A DNA stretch of 36,408 nt from a virus, in IMG/VR virus record IMGVR_UViG_3300044966_000589, positions 1 to 36,408 of that record. One strand, written 5' to 3'. Below are positions 1-6,637 of this stretch, piece after piece. A program made the position numbers and the translations under genes. The notes under the pieces are model-generated. The model was not told the DNA's origin and did no database searches. It saw only the letters and a list, made by a program, of their open reading frames with translations. Position 1 is the stretch's first letter; each line of letters opens with the position of its first letter.

Positions 1-821
1 TGCGCATCGAAGGCCTCGCCGCCTCCATGGCCTCCGTCATCGCCATGGCAGGCACGCGGATCGAGATGCCGCGCAATGCGTTCATGATGATCCACAACCC
101 GAGCGGCTTTGCGGTGGGTGACTCTGCTGACATGCGCCAGCTCGCCGACCTGCTCGACAAGATCAAAGGCAGCCTCCTCGCCGCTTATCGTGAGCGCACG
201 AAAAAGAGCGACGAAGACCTCACCGCCATGATGGACGCCGAGACCTGGCTGACGGGTGAAGAAGCCGTCGAGCACGGTTTTGCCGATGCCACCAGCGACG
301 AAGTCGCCCTCAGTGCCTCCGCTTTCAAGACTGCCCGCATCACCGCCGCGCTGCGTCATGTGCCGAGTGCCCTCTTTGACATCGCACCGCTACCGTCGCC
401 ATCGCGCACTCCCACCCCAATGAAAGCACTCCTCGCCCTCGCCTCACTCGTCGGCATCACCGTCAAGGGTGATGAAACTGAAGACCAGCTCACCGCTGCC
501 ATCACCGCGCACAAGCCGCAGTCTCCCAACGTCGTCATCGACTTTGAAGACGCCGCTGTGAAAGCCGCCTTCGCTGCCAGCATCACCGAGGCCACAAAGG
601 ACGACAAAGCCAAGCTCACCGCGCTGGAAACTGAGCTCGCCAAAATCACCGCCCTACTCACCAACGGAGCCGCCGGTGCTGCCGGTGGCAACGCTCCCAT
701 CCAGGGTGCTCAAGGTGGCAGCGGCACCCCCGCCAACACCATGACTCGCGCTGCCTTCAACCAACTCCCGCACGCCGAGCGAAACGCCTTCATGGCAGCC
801 AAAGGCAAGCTCGAAGACTGA
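1..821 (+). CDS. ClpP-like prohead protease, 3' part (with scaffold-like C-terminus)
   Basis: This is the continuation of the gene that begins at 36047; the contig is cut inside it. Joined across the circle the protein is 351 aa. It belongs to the ClpP/S49-type phage head maturation proteases, which cleave scaffold and capsid during head assembly. Counting from the true start, the ClpP serine motif (AASMAS, Ser87), the His motif (MMIHNP, His110) and a candidate Asp (MDAETWLTG, Asp157) are all visible. Residues from about 215 are Ala/Lys/Glu rich and helical (KLTALETELAKITALL), as in a scaffold domain, followed by a Gly-rich linker. An in-frame ATG at 420 could give a separate 133-aa scaffold. 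It sits between portal and coat genes, the usual place. The family call is strong; the scaffold role is inferred. Confidence 0.9.
   Translation, partial: RIEGLAASMASVIAMAGTRIEMPRNAFMMIHNPSGFAVGDSADMRQLADLLDKIKGSLLAAYRERTKKSDEDLTAMMDAETWLTGEEAVEHGFADATSDEVALSASAFKTARITAALRHVPSALFDIAPLPSPSRTPTPMKALLALASLVGITVKGDETEDQLTAAITAHKPQSPNVVIDFEDAAVKAAFAASITEATKDDKAKLTALETELAKITALLTNGAAGAAGGNAPIQGAQGGSGTPANTMTRAAFNQLPHAERNAFMAAKGKLED
420..821 (+). other. Possible internal start giving a separate scaffold protein
   Basis: An in-frame ATG at 420 inside the protease gene begins MKALLALASLVG and would give a 133-aa protein rich in Ala, Lys and Glu with a heptad-like helix near residues 60-80. In lambda (C/Nu3) and Mu (I/Z) the scaffold is made this way from the 3' end of the protease gene. 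No Shine-Dalgarno is seen, but many late genes here also lack one, and a TTTGACAT copy lies 45 nt upstream at 375-382. Use of the start is inferred. Confidence 0.4.
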
Positions 822-827
822 TCGCAG

Positions 828-835
828 ATTGACAC
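828..835 (+). promoter_or_regulatory. WTTGACA element upstream of coat gene
   Basis: ATTGACAC lies 49 nt before the coat-protein ATG, just after the protease stop. It is one of eleven intergenic copies of WTTGACA in the late half of the genome. Its spacing is longer than the usual 20-23 nt and no hairpin was seen beside it, so it is the weakest member of the set. Confidence 0.35.
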
Positions 836-876
836 CTCAAACCCAACACACCCCCAACTCTCACTGATCCAAACAT

Positions 877-2043
877 ATGGCTAACGACATCTCACTCACT
901 GGACTGACTGAAATCCTTTATCAAGCTCGCGACATGGTCGCCCGCGAACCCACCGGCTTCGCCCAAGGCGTCATGGTTAACGGAGGCTCCGAAGGCATCT
1001 CCGCTGGCGGCACCGTCACCTCCCTGCGCACGCAGGAGCCGACGCTCGAAACGTCCTACACGCCCGCGATGACGGCACCCGATGCCGCTGACATCACCAC
1101 CTCGGTGGAGACACTGACGCTCGGCTCTTATGTCGGTGCCAGCATCCCGCTCAAGGGTGAGCAGTTTGCCCAGCTCTCCGCTACCGTCGGCGCAGAGCTC
1201 GCCCTCCAGCAGCTCTACAAGCAAGCCATCCGCAAGATGATCAACCAGATCGAAGGCAGCCTCGGCACGGCCGCCTATCAGGGCGCCTCCCGCGCCACTG
1301 GCACCGCAGGCACCACGCCCTTCGCGTCCAACTTCAACAGCATCAACCAACTCCGCCAGATCCTGGAGGACAATGGTTGCATCATGGACGATGGCGATCT
1401 CTCGCTCATCATCAGCTCCGCCGCTGGCACGAACCTGCGCAACTTGAGCACCCTCACCAAGGTCAACGAAGCCGGTGCCGACGCCACGCTTCGCCGGGGT
1501 GAGCTGCTCAACGTCTCCGGCTTCTCCATCCGCACTTCCGCCGGGGTGCAGCTCCACACCAAAGGCGCAGGCACTGGCTACGACTTCAGCGGTGCTGAAG
1601 CCATCGGCCAGACCACACTCAGTGTCGAAGGCGGCACCGTGAACACCACCGGCATCAAAGCCGGTGACGTCATCGCGATGGACACCGACACCGCGAACAA
1701 CTACGTGGTGCGCACCGGCATCACCGCCACCAGCGGCGACATCATCATCAATCACCCCGGTCTCCGCGTCGCGGGCACCACGGCTTCCGAGATCACCATC
1801 GGCAACAGCTACACCGCGAACGTCGGCTTCCACAAGTCGGCCATCGAGTTGGCCATGCGCCCCCCAGCGCAGCCGCCTGGTGGCGACGTTGGTGAAGAGA
1901 TCGCTGTGCTGGTCGATGAAAAGACCGGCCTCAGCTTCTCTGCCCGCCTCTACAAAGGCTACGGCATGAACCAGATCAAGCTCATGGCCTTCTTCGGCGT
2001 CAAAGTCTGGAAGCCCGAGTTCGTCGCCACGCTCCTCGGCTAA
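877..2043 (+). CDS. Major capsid protein (P22-coat/HK97-fold type)
   Basis: The 388-aa protein is of the right size and position (directly after protease/scaffold) for the coat protein. The C-terminal pattern, roughly residues 318-388 (FHKSAIELAMRPP, then VDEKTGLSFSARLYKGYG and FFGVKVWKPEFVATLLG), matches what I know of the P22 gene 5 coat family found in many sipho- and podoviruses. A beta-rich stretch near residues 235-305 (GQTTLSVEGG ... AGDVIAMD) resembles an inserted I-type domain. The start is ATG 877 with no Shine-Dalgarno; the leader is nearly free of G. An ACAGGCT palindrome and a strong terminator follow the stop. Identification is from sequence pattern memory, not a search. Confidence 0.8.
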   Translation: MANDISLTGLTEILYQARDMVAREPTGFAQGVMVNGGSEGISAGGTVTSLRTQEPTLETSYTPAMTAPDAADITTSVETLTLGSYVGASIPLKGEQFAQLSATVGAELALQQLYKQAIRKMINQIEGSLGTAAYQGASRATGTAGTTPFASNFNSINQLRQILEDNGCIMDDGDLSLIISSAAGTNLRNLSTLTKVNEAGADATLRRGELLNVSGFSIRTSAGVQLHTKGAGTGYDFSGAEAIGQTTLSVEGGTVNTTGIKAGDVIAMDTDTANNYVVRTGITATSGDIIINHPGLRVAGTTASEITIGNSYTANVGFHKSAIELAMRPPAQPPGGDVGEEIAVLVDEKTGLSFSARLYKGYGMNQIKLMAFFGVKVWKPEFVATLLG

Positions 2044-2050
2044 TCGTGAG

Positions 2051-2067
2051 ACAGGCTGCCAGCCTGT
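2051..2067. repeat. ACAGGCT palindrome, copy 1
   Basis: ACAGGCTGCCAGCCTGT is a perfect 7-bp inverted repeat with a 3-nt centre, placed 8 nt after the coat stop codon. Related copies sit after three other structural genes (4233, 5265, 5739), and one lies inside a coding region (22144). Confidence 0.8.
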
Positions 2068-2077
2068 CCGACCACTC

Positions 2078-2109
2078 AACGGCCCACCCTCACCGGTGGG
2101 CCGTTTTTT
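2078..2109 (+). terminator. Rho-independent terminator after coat gene
   Basis: A perfect 11-bp stem (2078-2088 with 2095-2105, AACGGCCCACC against GGTGGGCCGTT) with a 6-nt loop runs straight into a T tract to 2109. It closes the coat transcript and fits the need for a separately abundant coat mRNA. Confidence 0.9.
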
Positions 2110-2123
2110 CTACACTCGATCCC

Positions 2124-2306
2124 ATGGCTAAAACCAATCCTCCCAAACCACCAACGACGAGCGTCATCGCTCACACCGTTAAGCTCGCACATCCCGAGGA
2201 CCTGCCGTTGATCCTCACCAGCATGGAATGCGACGGCTGGCAGCTCCTGCACATCGTGCCCTGTCGGCACAGCAATGAGCATGCGGCCTACTTCCGCAAA
2301 GTTTGA
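2124..2306 (+). CDS. Small hypothetical protein (60 aa)
   Basis: The ATG at 2124 lies 15 nt after the terminator T tract, giving a 60-aa product; an earlier in-frame GTG at 2046 would run through the terminator stem and is rejected. The sequence (HPEDLPLILTSMECDGWQL ... CRHSNEHAAYFRKV) has the feel of small DUF4177-like proteins with a Gly-Trp-Gln-Leu turn, but I cannot assign it. The gene is bounded by a terminator on each side, so it forms a one-gene unit in the head module. The stop codon lies inside a TTTGACAT copy (2302-2309). Confidence 0.6.
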   Translation: MAKTNPPKPPTTSVIAHTVKLAHPEDLPLILTSMECDGWQLLHIVPCRHSNEHAAYFRKV

Positions 2307-2309
2307 CAT
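2302..2309 (+). promoter_or_regulatory. WTTGACA element, orphan copy
   Basis: TTTGACAT overlaps the stop of the 60-aa gene. No start codon follows at 20-23 nt and a terminator begins 57 nt downstream, so this copy serves no visible gene; it may mark a deleted gene. Confidence 0.35.
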
Positions 2310-2365
2310 CCGCCTCTCATTGCTCTCACCCGGCGCGGTTATTCTTCGCCCGCCGGTGTCCCCTG

Positions 2366-2404
2366 CGCCGCGTCCCTTTTGGTTGGGGGACGCGGCGTTT
2401 TTTT
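2366..2404 (+). terminator. Rho-independent terminator
   Basis: An 11-bp perfect stem (CGCCGCGTCCC at 2366-2376 with 2387-2397), a 10-nt loop and a seven-T tail. It lies between the 60-aa gene and the next head gene. Confidence 0.9.
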
Positions 2405-2416
2405 GCGCCTTCACGC

Positions 2417-2441
2417 TTTGACATTTCCACCCCGGCATGTC
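2417..2441 (+). promoter_or_regulatory. WTTGACA element with start-codon hairpin
   Basis: TTTGACAT begins 20 nt before the ATG at 2437. GACAT (2420-2424) can pair with ATGTC (2437-2441), which contains the start codon; the loop is 12 nt. There is no Shine-Dalgarno and no -10 box at the right distance. Confidence 0.45.
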
Positions 2442-2796
2442 CGCCGCCCTCGTCACCAGTGAAAAGCTGCACCTCGCCACACTGTTGCAGCGGAATCCCT
2501 GCACCATCCTGCTCAACAATCGGCGTCTGCCTGCGGCCTTCATTGCGAGGCGTGGGGTGAAGTTTGAAAACGACGGCGGCGTCATCCAATCGCGCACGAT
2601 CAAGATCGTCGTGGCCTGCGCCTTGCTGCCCGCCACCGACCTCATCGACGCCACGACTGACAGCACCCGCGCCGTGCGTTTCACGCACGTCGAAACGGGT
2701 CGCGTCTATCAGCTCGCCACCGACGCCGGAGCACCCAACGAGTCTCCGCACAGCGTCTTCTGGACACTCACCGGCCAGCAGATCACCACGCAATGA
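2437..2796 (+). CDS. Probable head-tail connector or head completion protein
   Basis: A 119-aa protein of mixed alpha/beta character, with a short N-terminal helix and a beta-rich second half (VRFTHVETGRVYQLATDAG ... HSVFWTLTGQQ). Size, the GRVYQL-type strand and the place after the coat gene fit small stopper/gpFII-like joining proteins, but no diagnostic motif was recognised, so the role is from context. The ATG at 2437 is preceded by a TTTGACAT element. Its stop overlaps the next gene's start (ATGA at 2793), so the two are probably coupled. Confidence 0.6.
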   Translation: MSAALVTSEKLHLATLLQRNPCTILLNNRRLPAAFIARRGVKFENDGGVIQSRTIKIVVACALLPATDLIDATTDSTRAVRFTHVETGRVYQLATDAGAPNESPHSVFWTLTGQQITTQ

Positions 2797-3449
2797 TCAC
2801 TCCGACATATCATGCGGCGGCTGGTTCGCGTTTCGAAGTCCAAGAGGCATTTGAGTTTGGAGCGTCTGGAGTCGTCAGAGTGGACCCTGTGGCGGTCCTA
2901 TGTTGCGCGCCTGATTCGGTCTATCACTCGCTCCCTGGAGTCGAGTGCTTCAATGCTTCGCGTGACGTGAGGAGCTTCGTTGGCGGTGTGCCCGTGGTCG
3001 CTCATCCAGTCTGCGCTCCGTGGAGTGCCTATTGTGCCCATCAATGGAAACCCATTGAAGGCGTGCGAGAGCTGGGACCGTTGTGCGTCGATTGGCTTCG
3101 GCGATGCGGTGGCGTGTTGGAACATCCAGCCCACTCCAGACTGTTCGATCACTGCAACCTACCGCGACCAGGTGAAACCAAAGATGGAATGTGGACGATC
3201 GAAGTCAGCCAAGCGTGGTGGGGATATTCGATGCTGAAAAAAACTTGGCTGGTCTTTTGCGGCCTAGAACCCGCTGAAGTCATGCCTACCATCCCCAGCC
3301 GAAAGCATCATCCCAGAAGCGGCGAAGGTGATCGACGCAGACAGCAGCGAATGAGCAAGCACCAACGTGCCGCCACCGTGCCAACATTGGCGAGGTGGTT
3401 GGTGGAAACAGCAAGACGGGCAAAGTGCCCAACCGAATCCACCCGATGA
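2793..3449 (+). CDS. Conserved phage protein of unknown function (Cys/Trp-rich)
   Basis: A 218-aa protein with a recognisable core at about residues 68-165: AHPVCAPWSAYC, then GGVLEHPAHSRLF and WWGYSMLKKTWLVFCG. I know this pattern from uncharacterised phage proteins, where the Pro-Cys-x-x-Trp start loosely recalls cytosine methyltransferase-like folds, but no SAM-binding motif is visible. The last 50 residues are basic (SRKHHPRSGEGDRRRQQR) and could bind nucleic acid. It overlaps both neighbours by ATGA and sits among head and neck genes, where an enzyme-like gene is unusual. Its base usage is more mixed than its neighbours. Function not assigned. Confidence 0.65.
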   Translation: MITPTYHAAAGSRFEVQEAFEFGASGVVRVDPVAVLCCAPDSVYHSLPGVECFNASRDVRSFVGGVPVVAHPVCAPWSAYCAHQWKPIEGVRELGPLCVDWLRRCGGVLEHPAHSRLFDHCNLPRPGETKDGMWTIEVSQAWWGYSMLKKTWLVFCGLEPAEVMPTIPSRKHHPRSGEGDRRRQQRMSKHQRAATVPTLARWLVETARRAKCPTESTR

Positions 3450-4222
3450 TCAGCGCCAACGTCCAACTCGGCCCGCTGCTCAAAAAGCTCAAACAAGTTC
3501 CGCGTGAGGCAGCGGCGATCATGGCGAAGGCCATCGAAGATGATGCACGCGGCTTTGTGCGCGACATCACCGACATCACGCCACCGAGCATGGGCAAAGC
3601 CAATCCGGCCTCCAAAAAACGCGGCGAGTCTGCCGTCATGCGCGACGTGTGGAAAGTCTATGCCACCCCCGGCAAACTTTACGCCATCATCAAAGCGCGT
3701 GACGAAAAACTCGCCGCCGCATTTTGGGCAGCGGTAAAACACAAAAACTGGCCGCAGGCTGCCCGCATTTGCAAAACGCTCGGACTTAAAGAGCTTATCG
3801 ACTTCGGCAGCGACGACGGAGCCGCTCATGAAAAACGCCGAGGAAGCAATGGTCGCGTCACAGGCACCAAACCAAGCGAGCATGTCCGCGATGCCCGCTA
3901 TGTGCGAAGCTACATCAAGCAGCAACAATCCCGCGTCGGCCTGCTCGCCTCCGGCTTCGCACCCGCCGCCGCCCGTTTGAAGACTTCGCTTCCGACCTGG
4001 ATCACACGTCACCAGCAAACCGTCGGCAGCATCACCGTCATCCCTCGCCCGGATCAATTCACGATCATCATCACGAATCGCGCCCGTCATGGTCGCGCCA
4101 ATGATCTCTCCCGCCGCATGCAGTTTGTGTTGCGCTCCGGCAAGCGGCAGAAGCGTTTGCAAAACTCCATCCGCTACAGCATCCGCGCTGCCCTCAAAAA
4201 GTCCCGCCTCCAAGTCGCGTGA
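3446..4222 (+). CDS. Probable neck/tail-completion protein
   Basis: A 258-aa product from the ATG at 3446, chosen because it overlaps the previous stop as ATGA; an in-frame GTG at 3395 would overlap by 55 nt. The N-terminus (LKKLKQVPREAAAIMAKAIEDDARGFVRDI) is a long amphipathic helix like HK97 gp10 or minor tail Z-type tail completion proteins, and the protein is strongly basic. A lysine-rich middle and an Arg-rich C-terminus (RSGKRQKRLQNSIRYSIRAALKKS) follow. Position between connector and decoration/tail genes supports a neck role; the specific family is an inference. An ACAGGCT palindrome follows its stop. Confidence 0.5.
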   Translation: MISANVQLGPLLKKLKQVPREAAAIMAKAIEDDARGFVRDITDITPPSMGKANPASKKRGESAVMRDVWKVYATPGKLYAIIKARDEKLAAAFWAAVKHKNWPQAARICKTLGLKELIDFGSDDGAAHEKRRGSNGRVTGTKPSEHVRDARYVRSYIKQQQSRVGLLASGFAPAAARLKTSLPTWITRHQQTVGSITVIPRPDQFTIIITNRARHGRANDLSRRMQFVLRSGKRQKRLQNSIRYSIRAALKKSRLQVA

Positions 4223-4232
4223 GAGCGTGCCC

Positions 4233-4247
4233 CAGGCTGCCAGCCTG
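4233..4247. repeat. ACAGGCT palindrome, copy 2 (shortened)
   Basis: CAGGCTGCCAGCCTG, a perfect 6-bp inverted repeat with the same GCC centre, begins 11 nt after the stop of the neck gene and 8 nt before a TTTGACAT element. Confidence 0.75.
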
Positions 4248-4254
4248 CGTCTTC

Positions 4255-4262
4255 TTTGACAT
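4255..4262 (+). promoter_or_regulatory. WTTGACA element
   Basis: TTTGACAT begins 23 nt before the decoration-protein ATG at 4278. No clear inverted repeat joins it to the start codon here (only CAT against ATG). Confidence 0.4.
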
Positions 4263-4277
4263 CCACTCACAGTTACC

Positions 4278-4688
4278 ATGGCAGACATCTCCATTACCGC
4301 TTCCAACGTCATCGGCTCCGCCTTAGCACGGCGAGTCAGCAAATCCGCCTCCAGCACCATCACCGCTGGCCAGCCCGTTTATCTCACCAGCACCAACCTC
4401 GTTGCACCTGCGGACGCCAACGCCTCCGCCACCACTGCCAACGTCTTCGGCATCGCCGAAAACGGTGGGGCCACCGGTCAACGCATCAGCGTCATCACGC
4501 AGGACCCTGCGCTCGTGATCGGTGCCACCGTCGCCATTGGTGACGTGCTCGTTCTCTCCGCCACTGCCGGTGGCATCGCCCCCGCTGCCGACCTGGCCAC
4601 TGGTCATTTCTGCACCGTGCTCGGCGTCGCCATCAGCACCACGGCCATCAACTTTGCGCCGGTCGCCGCAGGCGCCGCCAAAGCCTAA
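4278..4688 (+). CDS. Head decoration protein (DUF2190-like)
   Basis: A 136-aa Ala/Thr/Gly-rich protein with the alternating beta-strand pattern of DUF2190-type capsid decoration proteins: SSTITAGQPVYLTS, then NVFGIAENGGATGQ, VIGATVAIGDVLVLS and GHFCTVLGVA. These bind the outside of the capsid and stabilise it. In family members I know, the same order (ITAGQxVYL, FGIA, GQ, VLGVA) is kept. The ATG at 4278 has no Shine-Dalgarno. The gene is followed directly by a strong terminator, giving it its own transcript end, which suits a highly expressed virion protein. Confidence 0.75.
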   Translation: MADISITASNVIGSALARRVSKSASSTITAGQPVYLTSTNLVAPADANASATTANVFGIAENGGATGQRISVITQDPALVIGATVAIGDVLVLSATAGGIAPAADLATGHFCTVLGVAISTTAINFAPVAAGAAKA

Positions 4689-4710
4689 ACCCTGTCCCCT
4701 CATGCGTTGG

Positions 4711-4748
4711 AGCGCCGGTGACCGTGCAAACGGCACCGGCGCTTTTTT
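4711..4748 (+). terminator. Rho-independent terminator after decoration gene
   Basis: A 10-bp perfect stem (AGCGCCGGTG at 4711-4720 with 4734-4743), a 13-nt loop and six T residues. A GTG at 4718 inside the stem is therefore not a credible start for the next gene. Confidence 0.88.
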
Positions 4749-4755
4749 CTGCCCA

Positions 4756-4775
4756 CTCACCTCTCACCTCTCACC
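4756..4775 (+). repeat. CTCACCT tandem leader
   Basis: CTCACCT repeats in tandem just ahead of the ATG at 4781. Similar G-free leaders (CTCACCTCTYAC) precede the starts at 11171 and 34338; the complement-oriented version follows the helicase gene near 30788. Confidence 0.5.
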
Positions 4776-4780
4776 AAAAG

Positions 4781-5263
4781 ATGCCCTCCACCTCTCCCGC
4801 CGCTCATTTCAGCACCGTCTTCGCCGACTACTCTTCCAGCACCGCCGCTTTGGCCCTTTCCGGCGTCCCTAGCGCGTCGCAGCTCCCTCGCCGCACACAT
4901 TCCTCATCGAGCGCCCTCACGCATCCACACGCGTTGTTTGAGGTCGAGGTCGACCCCGAGTCTGCCGACACCCTACTCACCCTCACGCTCAACCTGCGGC
5001 TGCAAATCAATGTTGGCACCGAGACCGGCCAGACCACCCGCATTCAAGCCCACGCCTGGCTGCAAGCCCTCCGCCGCCTGCTCGACGACGACCAGCGCAG
5101 CACCTGGCAGACCTTCATCCAGGCGCAAACAGACGGCTACCGCGAAGGCTGGGACATCCAGGCCATTTACCCGGGCACCATCACCGACGACTACAACGAG
5201 GAAAAAACGCTCCTCACCCTCACCGCCCCATTCCAGGTCGTCACCTTCTGGAACAACGTGTGA
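4781..5263 (+). CDS. Hypothetical head-tail/tail protein (tail terminator candidate)
   Basis: A 160-aa product from the ATG at 4781, which follows a CTCACCT leader and lies after the terminator. Residues 1-50 are Ser/Thr/Pro-rich and probably flexible. Residues 52-160 look folded, with strands (LFEVEVDPESADTLLTLTLNL) and a helix (AWLQALRRLLDDDQRSTWQTFIQA). The place between decoration and tube-like genes suggests a tail terminator or tail completion role, but no family was recognised. An imperfect ACAGGCT palindrome overlaps its stop region. Confidence 0.5.
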   Translation: MPSTSPAAHFSTVFADYSSSTAALALSGVPSASQLPRRTHSSSSALTHPHALFEVEVDPESADTLLTLTLNLRLQINVGTETGQTTRIQAHAWLQALRRLLDDDQRSTWQTFIQAQTDGYREGWDIQAIYPGTITDDYNEEKTLLTLTAPFQVVTFWNNV

Positions 5264-5264
5264 C

Positions 5265-5281
5265 ACAGGCTGCCAACCTGT
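5265..5281. repeat. ACAGGCT palindrome, copy 3 (one mismatch)
   Basis: ACAGGCTGCCAACCTGT has one unpaired position in the 7-bp arms. It lies 1 nt after the stop of the preceding gene and 18 nt before a TTTGACAC element. Confidence 0.7.
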
Positions 5282-5299
5282 GGTTCGCACATCGCTCAG

Positions 5300-5322
5300 T
5301 TTGACACCGCCCGCTCGGTGTC
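5300..5322 (+). promoter_or_regulatory. WTTGACA element with hairpin abutting ATG
   Basis: TTTGACAC starts 23 nt before the ATG at 5323. GACACCG (5303-5309) pairs perfectly with CGGTGTC (5316-5322) over a 6-nt loop, and the hairpin ends exactly at the start codon. This is the clearest example of the hairpin form of the element. Confidence 0.6.
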
Positions 5323-5733
5323 ATGACTCCCCTCTTCACTTCTGGCACGCGCCCCAGCTCCCTCAAATCCGAGTCCGGTCTTTTCGTCACCGACTTCTCC
5401 GTCAAGCCCACCCGCACCTATGACGACGTGCTCGGCGTCGCCGCAGGCGGTGCCGTCCCCGAGCTGCTCTACACCGAGGCCTACGGCCTCGTCACCGACA
5501 TCACCCTCACCGGGATGCCGATCCCCACCAGCGGTGGTGCCTTGCAAGGCCTCGCCGCCCTGGAGGATGCCGACACCCTCGCCAGCCTCGCCAACCTCAT
5601 CGACGACGAGGTCTTCGGCCTCACCCTCAGCACCGGCACGATCCAAAGCCGTGAGCCTGAATTCAAGAAGGCCCGCAGCGGCACCGGTCGCGAGTTCAGC
5701 CTCAACCTGAAGCACTGCCACGCGATGAACTGA
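5323..5733 (+). CDS. Probable tail tube or minor tail protein
   Basis: A 136-aa protein starting at ATG 5323 directly after a TTTGACAC hairpin. It is rich in Thr, Gly and Leu with alternating strands (GLVTDITLTGMPIPTSGGAL) and a short helix (DTLASLANLIDDEVF). Size and place upstream of the tail chaperone and tape measure fit a small major tail protein, but no signature was seen. Its stop is followed by an ACAGGCT palindrome and a terminator, again marking a single well-expressed cistron. Confidence 0.45.
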   Translation: MTPLFTSGTRPSSLKSESGLFVTDFSVKPTRTYDDVLGVAAGGAVPELLYTEAYGLVTDITLTGMPIPTSGGALQGLAALEDADTLASLANLIDDEVFGLTLSTGTIQSREPEFKKARSGTGREFSLNLKHCHAMN

Positions 5734-5738
5734 GTGTC

Positions 5739-5755
5739 ACAGGCTGCCAGCCTGT
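5739..5755. repeat. ACAGGCT palindrome, copy 4
   Basis: A perfect ACAGGCTGCCAGCCTGT begins 6 nt after the stop of the preceding gene and lies upstream of a terminator. Confidence 0.8.
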
Positions 5756-5784
5756 CCATCTCCCCAAACGATCACCCCACACGC

Positions 5785-5815
5785 AGCGCGTGATCGTCCC
5801 GATCACGCGCTTTTT
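5785..5815 (+). terminator. Rho-independent terminator
   Basis: A perfect 11-bp stem (AGCGCGTGATC at 5785-5795 with 5801-5811), a GTCCC loop and five T residues. Confidence 0.88.
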
Positions 5816-5857
5816 GTTTCCGGCCATCAACCCTCAACCCTCAACCAGCAACCTCCC

Positions 5858-6637
5858 ATGATTGCCTGGCAAACCACCCGCAACACCTATGAGGCCGCCG
5901 CCCTCGCCTCGCTCGACATCGCCCTGCGTGCCGTCAAGATGACGCACTACAAAAGCGGGGTCGAATACACCGACTGGAACCTCGCACGCACCAGCAGCGT
6001 CGATCCAGATCGGCAGGGTCGCGCCTTCATCACCGGCGTTCTCCGGCGCGATTTTAACAACGGCACCTTGCAGGGAGACCTCGCCACCCAGCCGCTGCAT
6101 CCTTATCTGATCGCCCTGCGCACCATGCACAATCGCTCTCGCCTGCTCGATGCGCAGAAGGGCAAGTCCATGCGCCTCGTGGAAGCCGCGCCTGGCAGCT
6201 ACCTCCTCGAGCACGGGTCTTCAGCCATGCCTACCGAGGCCACCCTCACCACCGCAGATCAAGATCTCGCGCTTGCTCTCATCGGCGTTGGTCATGCGCT
6301 GCTCACCCTCACGCACAACGGCACCGCGCACGTTTATACCCTGGCTCGTTATGCGCTCGCCCCCGAGCTCACCCCAATCGCTCCGCGTGCCGATGCCCAG
6401 GTCAACATGACCGCGCTTCGCACCAACGCCCTCTTTCCCGCTCGACGCTGGGAACCCTTCGCGATCGCCATCCACGCCCTCCATTGTCTGCGTGAGTTGC
6501 GCAAGCACCAGCAGTCGGCCGGTTGGATCACCGTCGCCCACAAAACCTACCTCGACAAAGGGGCCGCGTTCCGCGCCGACGCCCCCGGTCACACCCTTGC
6601 CAAAGTTCAGCAACGCCTCGGCCTCCGCATCGCATGA
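5858..6637 (+). CDS. Hypothetical tail-region protein (259 aa)
   Basis: The start ATG 5858 follows a G-poor leader with CAACCCT repeats and no Shine-Dalgarno. The 259-aa protein begins with a helix-strand pattern (NTYEAAALASLDIALRAVKMTHYKSGVEY), has an Arg/Asp-rich middle and ends KVQQRLGLRIA. No family was recognised. It lies between the tail-tube candidate and the assembly chaperone genes and overlaps the next gene by ATGA, so it is probably a tail structural or assembly protein. Confidence 0.6.
   Translation: MIAWQTTRNTYEAAALASLDIALRAVKMTHYKSGVEYTDWNLARTSSVDPDRQGRAFITGVLRRDFNNGTLQGDLATQPLHPYLIALRTMHNRSRLLDAQKGKSMRLVEAAPGSYLLEHGSSAMPTEATLTTADQDLALALIGVGHALLTLTHNGTAHVYTLARYALAPELTPIAPRADAQVNMTALRTNALFPARRWEPFAIAIHALHCLRELRKHQQSAGWITVAHKTYLDKGAAFRADAPGHTLAKVQQRLGLRIA

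Noticed and set aside
892-2079. Long minus-strand open frame opposite the coat gene (395 codons)
   Set aside because: It mirrors the coat gene, has no recognisable domain, and its length follows from the GC-rich codon pattern. The coat gene has family-like sequence in the other strand.
2417-2446. WTTGACA elements as ordinary sigma-70 -35 boxes
   Set aside because: A -10 box 17 nt downstream would fall inside the gene, and none is seen at 2441, 5324 or 31406.
3308-4363. Minus-strand open frame of 351 codons opposite the neck gene
   Set aside because: Crosses three + strand genes with ATGA junctions and has no recognised motifs.
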